Origin: Salminus brasiliensis
Lineage: Eukaryota > Chordata > Actinopteri > Characiformes > Bryconidae
NCBI RefSeq assembly: GCF_030463535.1
Contig: NC_132900.1
Span: 24,421,456 to 24,485,455 of the forward strand
Direction of reading: 5' to 3'
DNA: 64,000 bases
Position 1 is the stretch's first letter; the number at the start of each line of letters is the position of its first letter. Positions 59,177-64,000 of the stretch are shown here, piece by piece. The translations under genes and the position numbers were made by a program. The notes below the pieces were generated by a model. It had not been told where the DNA came from, did no database searches, and saw only the letters and a program-made list of their open reading frames with translations.

Positions 59177-60290
59177 ACACAGTATCTCACACATCTTGGT
59201 GCACCCCTCACATTCCAGCTAATATTTTATTATAGCTTTTTGTGAGACAACACTATAGAAAAGAAATTTGGACATAACATGGCCACTGTATATTCACAAT
59301 GGCACCTCATGGCAAAGAACACTGAGGCTGTGGGAAATAAAATTGTTGCTCAACAAACACCGCTTAGGCTGTAAGATGATTGTTAACACCTTGAAACTAA
59401 GCTACACCACAGTGGCCAAGGTAATGCCGCAGTTTTCCAGGAGGGGTTAGACTCAGAAAAGGCCTTGCCAGGGTCAATCAATGAAGTTGGGCACACGTGT
59501 TCAGTCATATGGAGGTTGGCTTCCAAAAGAAAGATGGATGAGTGCGGTCAGCATTGTTGCAGAGGTTGAAGAAGTTGGAGGTCAGCCTCTCAGTGCTCAG
59601 ACCATAGGCTGCACACTGCACCAACTTGGTCTGCATGGTCGTTGTGCCTGAAGGAAGCTTCTTATGAAACTGACAAGAAAGCCTGCTAACAGTGTGCTGA
59701 AACCAGCAGTCAAAGAGCATGGATTACTGGAACCATGTTTGTTTGGACGAGACAAAGATAAACTTGTTTGGCTCAGATGGTGTCAGACTTGTGTGGTGGA
59801 GCCCTGGTGAGAAGTACCAAGCCAAGTGTCTTGCATACAGTAAAGCATGGTGGTGGTGGTGGCGGCGGCATCATGGTCTGGGGCTGCATGATTGCTGCCA
59901 GCACTGGGGAGATATCGGTTAATTGAAGGAAACATGAATTTCAACACCTCCTATGACTTTCTGAAGCAGAGCATAATCCCCTTCCTTGGGGAAAATAAGC
60001 TGCATGGCAGTTTTCCAACATAACCCCAAACCTCCACCAGCTCCATGAGATCATGGAGGAGTGGAATAGGATTCAGGTAGCAACTGGTGTAGCTCTGATT
60101 AATTCCATGTCTAAGGGGATTAAAGCAGTGCTAGATAAGAACGGTGGCGGCACAAAATAGACTATGGGCACAATTTGGACAGGTTATTGTTGCCAGCCAT
60201 TTAGACATCAATTGCCATGTGTTAAGCCACACAGATAATCTATACTGCTTTACAAGGTGTACACCAACTACTCCTAGCCCCCCCATATAG
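59177..60290 (+). pseudogene. Tc1-like transposon relic
   Basis: Starts CAGTATCTCACACATCTTGGTGCACCCCTCACATT, a Tc1-type left end. Plus-strand transposase blocks follow: a decayed HTH around 59330-59460, HVCLDETKINLFGSDGVRLVWW with the first catalytic Asp (59743 onward), then KAWWWWW, an expanded GGT/TGG tract, and a broken HGLGLH block. The right end has no clear inverted copy. It begins about 8 bp from the right end of the mariner element. Confidence 0.8.
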
Positions 60291-60299
60291 GTTTTATGG

Positions 60300-60640
60300 A
60301 AATCTATTAATTGCAGAAGTGTGCCATTACGTTTACATACACTTTTGTAATCTGAGGATAGTAATTGTGTACTAAAGTGTGCAGAAATGTGTCCATATAG
60401 GATGTGAACAACTAGGATGAATGCATAATGAATAGATCAACAGAAACCACTGAATGAAATGTCTTACATTTACTCACAAATATTGTGAGACTTCATCCAG
60501 GTAAAAATGCACATCCAAAATGAAATCAGAATTCACCTTTAAGCTTGAAAAGCATTTACACACTAGAGGGCAACAGAGCCTAACAAGAGCAGCTGAACAC
60601 TGAAACAAGACAAAAGAAAGTCTGAGAAGGCCACTGGCTT
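60300..60640. other. Intergenic sequence, nothing recognised
   Basis: Between the Tc1 relic and the akirin1 3' end. No signal. Confidence 0.4.
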
Positions 60641-60644
60641 ATCA

Positions 60645-60663
60645 CAGATCCTTTATTTTCCAA

Positions 60664-60694
<31 letters not shown>

Positions 60695-61141
60695 TAAAGA
60701 AAAAAAAAAAATCCACATTCCTCAGGTAAAGAGTTAGGAAACAAAGTGGAGACAGAGAGAGAAAGACAGTTTGGTACAGCTGCTGCAGCCCAGTGACAGG
60801 ATGGATTATACAGAAACATTCAGACGTTAGCTGAGCTTTTCTACAGCGGTGTGCAGTCCCACAATCAGCTGCTGCTTAGTTTTAAAAAAGGAGAGAAACA
60901 CAGATCTACCCAAACTGATCGTATTCTTATTTTACTCAGTTGTAGCTGGGCCTTCAGCAAGAGTACAGAATTACAGGGCAGGGGGGCGGGGAGTTACATG
61001 TGGATAACCCATGGCACCAAGCATTTATTTACTTTAACAAAACAAGAAATAAAAAATAAAAAAATAAAATAAAATAAAATGAAAAAAAAAAAAGGGGGGG
61101 GGGGGGGGTTGGGTCCAAAAGAGAGCGGGAAAGGGAGGGGG

Positions 61142-61179
<38 letters not shown>

Positions 61180-61254
61180 CGGGTTTGTAGGATGGTGGTA
61201 CTGCAGCAGCAACCACGACAGTGAGGGTTGGCTGGTACCGGCCCGAGACGTTCT
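60645..61254 (-). other. akirin1 3' untranslated region with A- and G-homopolymers
   Basis: Lies directly after the akirin1 stop codon in the minus-strand direction. It holds A-runs at about 60662-60712, a mixed A(12)/G(15) tract at about 61082-61109, and A(35) at 61142-61176. Minus-strand AATAAA signals occur near 61024 and 60649, so the transcript probably ends in this interval. Homopolymer lengths may be wrong. Confidence 0.5.
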
Positions 61255-63916
61255 TCAAGATACATCTGAAGAGAGACGGAAGAGACATAAATACCTAAAT
61301 TTTTCAAACAAATTTAATTTAAGGGTTTAATTTTAGGGAGGACAAAAGGGGTAAATTCTCCATCCAGTGGCTCTCTCTCTCTCAACTGTGATCTTACCCT
61401 CATTAAACACCGTGCACAAGGTTCAGAAGCCATAAAAAAGGACTACCAGGTGATTTTACAGTGGCATTAAAGCCCTCTAAATATTCCCAGTTTCAGCAAA
61501 CCACTCAAATACCTCGACACATTACTTTAACACAAAGAAAAAAATTAAGAAGCTAAAAAAGAAATACTACCAATTACAAGAGAAGATGGATAAGCAAGAA
61601 ATCTGGCCTGCACTGCGTTAAAAGCTACTTTCACTTCTACATGGACGCAAATTCTTTCCAATACAATGTGATTGATAAGTTAGAGAGTTGTTATATAGAG
61701 TTCATAATTCGCATGCATTAGACAATCAAAACTCCACCCATTACAACTTAAACACCAGTAACTGCTGCACAGTGAACAAATTTGCAAATTGCAACACAGC
61801 AATTAGCTTTCAGTCTGCCTAACCAGAGACACAACTGACTAAGTGTAAAGATGTTAGCCACACTGCATCATTAGCGTACAATCCAAATACCAGTGACAGA
61901 GTAAATTCACTTTTACTGAAAATGGTAAATGACCAAAACTAGGCATCTGGTCATAGCTTGGAGCAAAGTGGGCAGACGTGGGATTTACCAGCTTGCTTAT
62001 TTGCATTTCCTTGTCTTGTACTTTTACAGAGAAATGCCAATGTTGAATCTCTCTGAGCACACAGACACCACAGTACCTAAGCTCCTCCCCCCAAGATAAG
62101 TTAAAACTGTTTTGGCTTTTTAACTACATTGGACCCTGAAGAGTTCTGTTAGTGAACTTGACTGTCAAAACAAGACAAAGCCTGATAAGTGTTGCATCAC
62201 TGTCAGTACAGAACAAGTTGAAACAAGTTTCAGGCACATTTGAAACCCACCCCTGTTCCCCTAAACACTGATGATTCAACTGAAAAGCAGACAGGCTTGT
62301 CCAGGTATTGTGTAAACTGAGGATACTGTATAGGATAGCCATCACAAGCTATTTTTACCAGAAACTGCAATAAAGCCACCCTCTGGAGGTGGCGGAATAT
62401 AAGCGATTAATTTTCAAGCCCCATGAAAAACATGCAACTCAAGACTTTCATTTAGGAACTTATCCACAGCATCAAGTGTAACAATCCTGAAACAATATAC
62501 TGAGTGCATGGATGATTAAATAGCCATTACCTTTATCAATATCATTTTAAAACAAAACTGCAGTAAGGATACGTACAGCTGGCAGGTCTGGCTCCATACC
62601 GCCGCATGATCTGATCTTGTGTGAATTTCACAAACGACTCATATTGTTCTGCAAAAAAGAGACATGAATGATCATTTAAAAAGGCTGCCAGTTCAGACAT
62701 CATTAAGAATGTCTAAAATTATATTAGGGACAAGGTATAATGGAGGCTAATTTCTCAAACTTCAAATCATTACCACAATTTTTAGGCAAGGATCATTAAA
62801 AATTTCTAAATTGAGTCATGACTAAATGTTAGTTACAAATCCACTAAACAAACAACTAAATTAGCTGTTCACACAGCAGCAAAATGGGAATCAGAAGTCT
62901 GACCAAAACAACATTATGACTTGACATATACATGGTAAGAACTCAGACCTAAACCTTAACAGGCTAAAGTATTGAGACACCTACACATTACACCTACAGG
63001 TGCTTTTGACATAGAATTCTAAATCCATAGACACTCCAATTCATTAAGCCATTTAGGACATTCTTTCACAAACGTTTCTAAAGAGAGCATGGTTAGGCGG
63101 CTGAATTTATTCAACCGTGGCAATGGTGCAGATTTAGTACAATTATAGGCCTACTGATTAATCCTGATACATTTTTTTATTTAGTCTGTTTAAACAAATA
63201 CTGCTGTGTAGAGTCTTACTGGGATTAGGTCGGTTCATCACATGGTTAATTTTTATTTAATAAAAAACACCCACCACACTAAAGACTGCCAAACTAATTT
63301 CAAAAGGAGGCTCCTGTAGATCCAGGGACCCAAAGCTCATTTAACCCTGTATAGAATTTATACCCTGCCACAGAAATACTTTTTACCTGCCAGTTTTGTG
63401 TTCAAGATCTGCTCGTACTCCTCACGGATTTTCTCTTCGTGGTCTTTGAGGAGGCGCTCACAAAGGTAGCCCACCTGCCGCAGCGTAAATGTGGGCTGGT
63501 CCTTCTTCAGTGACGAGGCACCTAAAACAAACAATTTTTATTTATTTATATAAACACACACACCTTCATGGCCCAACTACACAAAGATACATAATTGTTC
63601 TAAACAGGTAAGCTGATGCGGCAAGAGTACTGAACATCATTCAGTATTCTCCCATATTAGGATGCTCCCATATACACATTCTTTTTCATAGCCCTCTAAG
63701 ATGGTCTGAACAGTGAAAGACCAGAGTATAAATGGCCACTAGAATTAAAAAAAAAAAAAACTATCAGACCTGAGGGTGAGCTGGGGGAGGAGATGGTGGG
63801 GCAAGGACTCGAACCCTCAGCAGTGCCACATGCCTCAGTCTGGTTGAAGGCACCCTCCAGTTGTCGCCGCCTTTGGTAGCGGCTGTACTCCTGTCGGATG
63901 TTCTGGAAGATCTGCT
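61255..63916 (-). CDS. akirin1: Akirin 1, exons 2 to 5 (5' end outside window)
   Basis: Minus-strand coding exons 63916-63770, 63521-63387, 62648-62577 and 61265-61255 join in phase and end at TGA 61257-61255. Akirins are small nuclear proteins that link transcription factors to chromatin remodelling and, for akirin2, carry proteasomes into the nucleus. Visible: [19 protein letters not shown] in the first exon here, a Ser/Pro-rich linker, [20 protein letters not shown], an acidic helical stretch [20 protein letters not shown], and the invariant tail [12 protein letters not shown]. The last exon carries only the final three codons plus the stop, and its donor splits the Tyr codon. About 121 residues lie in the window; the N-terminal nuclear signal is in exon 1 beyond 64000. 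Called akirin1 rather than akirin2 chiefly from the rhbdl2/gja9 neighbourhood. Confidence 0.92.
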
Positions 63917-64000
63917 CTGTAAGGTGAAGGAAAAAAATAAATTAAAAAACCCACAAGGAATCAAACGTTTTGCAAACCCAGGGCTAAAAAAAAAAAAAAA

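Noticed and set aside
61029-61307. Frames with long poly-Phe or poly-Lys/Gly
   Set aside because: They are translations of homopolymer tracts and overlap the akirin1 last exon.

Overview
The window is nuclear DNA from a vertebrate, most likely a teleost and probably an otophysan (characiform, catfish or relative). The evidence is spliced genes with GT-AG introns, recognisable vertebrate proteins, many long CA/TG microsatellites, and a dense load of Tc1/mariner, hAT, Gypsy, LINE and SINE remnants of fish type. The species call is inference; the vertebrate/teleost call is strong. Four protein-coding genes can be read, all on the minus strand: naga (27755-33565), gja9 (38777-40590), rhbdl2 (48108-55275) and the 3' part of akirin1 (61255-63916, first exon beyond the right edge). 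I reconstructed their exons from splice sites and conserved reading frame; the introns join in phase throughout.

Layout. 1-4550: a broken plus-strand Gypsy/chromovirus-type LTR retrotransposon, followed by the LTR and leader of a second, oppositely oriented element. 4551-27700: a gene-poor tract of about 23 kb filled with repeat relics. These include a LINE 3' end in two opposed copies, a complete-ended 924-bp hAT derivative, Tc1 relics, a MITE family, and a 1.2-kb minisatellite of 33-bp units. It also holds a few GC-richer stretches that could be conserved noncoding elements. 27755-35250: naga, with a Tc1-like transposon in its last intron, another short TIR element in intron 3 and a minisatellite in intron 5. 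38777-40590: gja9, whose coding region is split by an intron after the first 81 codons. 41-47 kb: MITEs and fold-back repeats. 48108-56930: rhbdl2, seven coding exons plus an upstream untranslated exon. 57545-60290: a mariner-type element with roughly 280-bp inverted ends, directly abutting a Tc1-like relic. 60650-63916: akirin1.

Functionally the genes are not a pathway. naga encodes a lysosomal glycosidase, gja9 a gap-junction connexin, rhbdl2 an intramembrane serine protease, and akirin1 a small nuclear factor. The gja9-rhbdl2-akirin1 order matches the vertebrate neighbourhood known from human 1p34, while naga is on a different human chromosome.

I found no convincing previously undescribed system. 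The most unusual signals are structural: perfect hairpins, a mariner with D-x41-D spacing, a repeat family with an inverted internal module, tandem repeats with codon-multiple periods, and two colliding Gypsy fragments.
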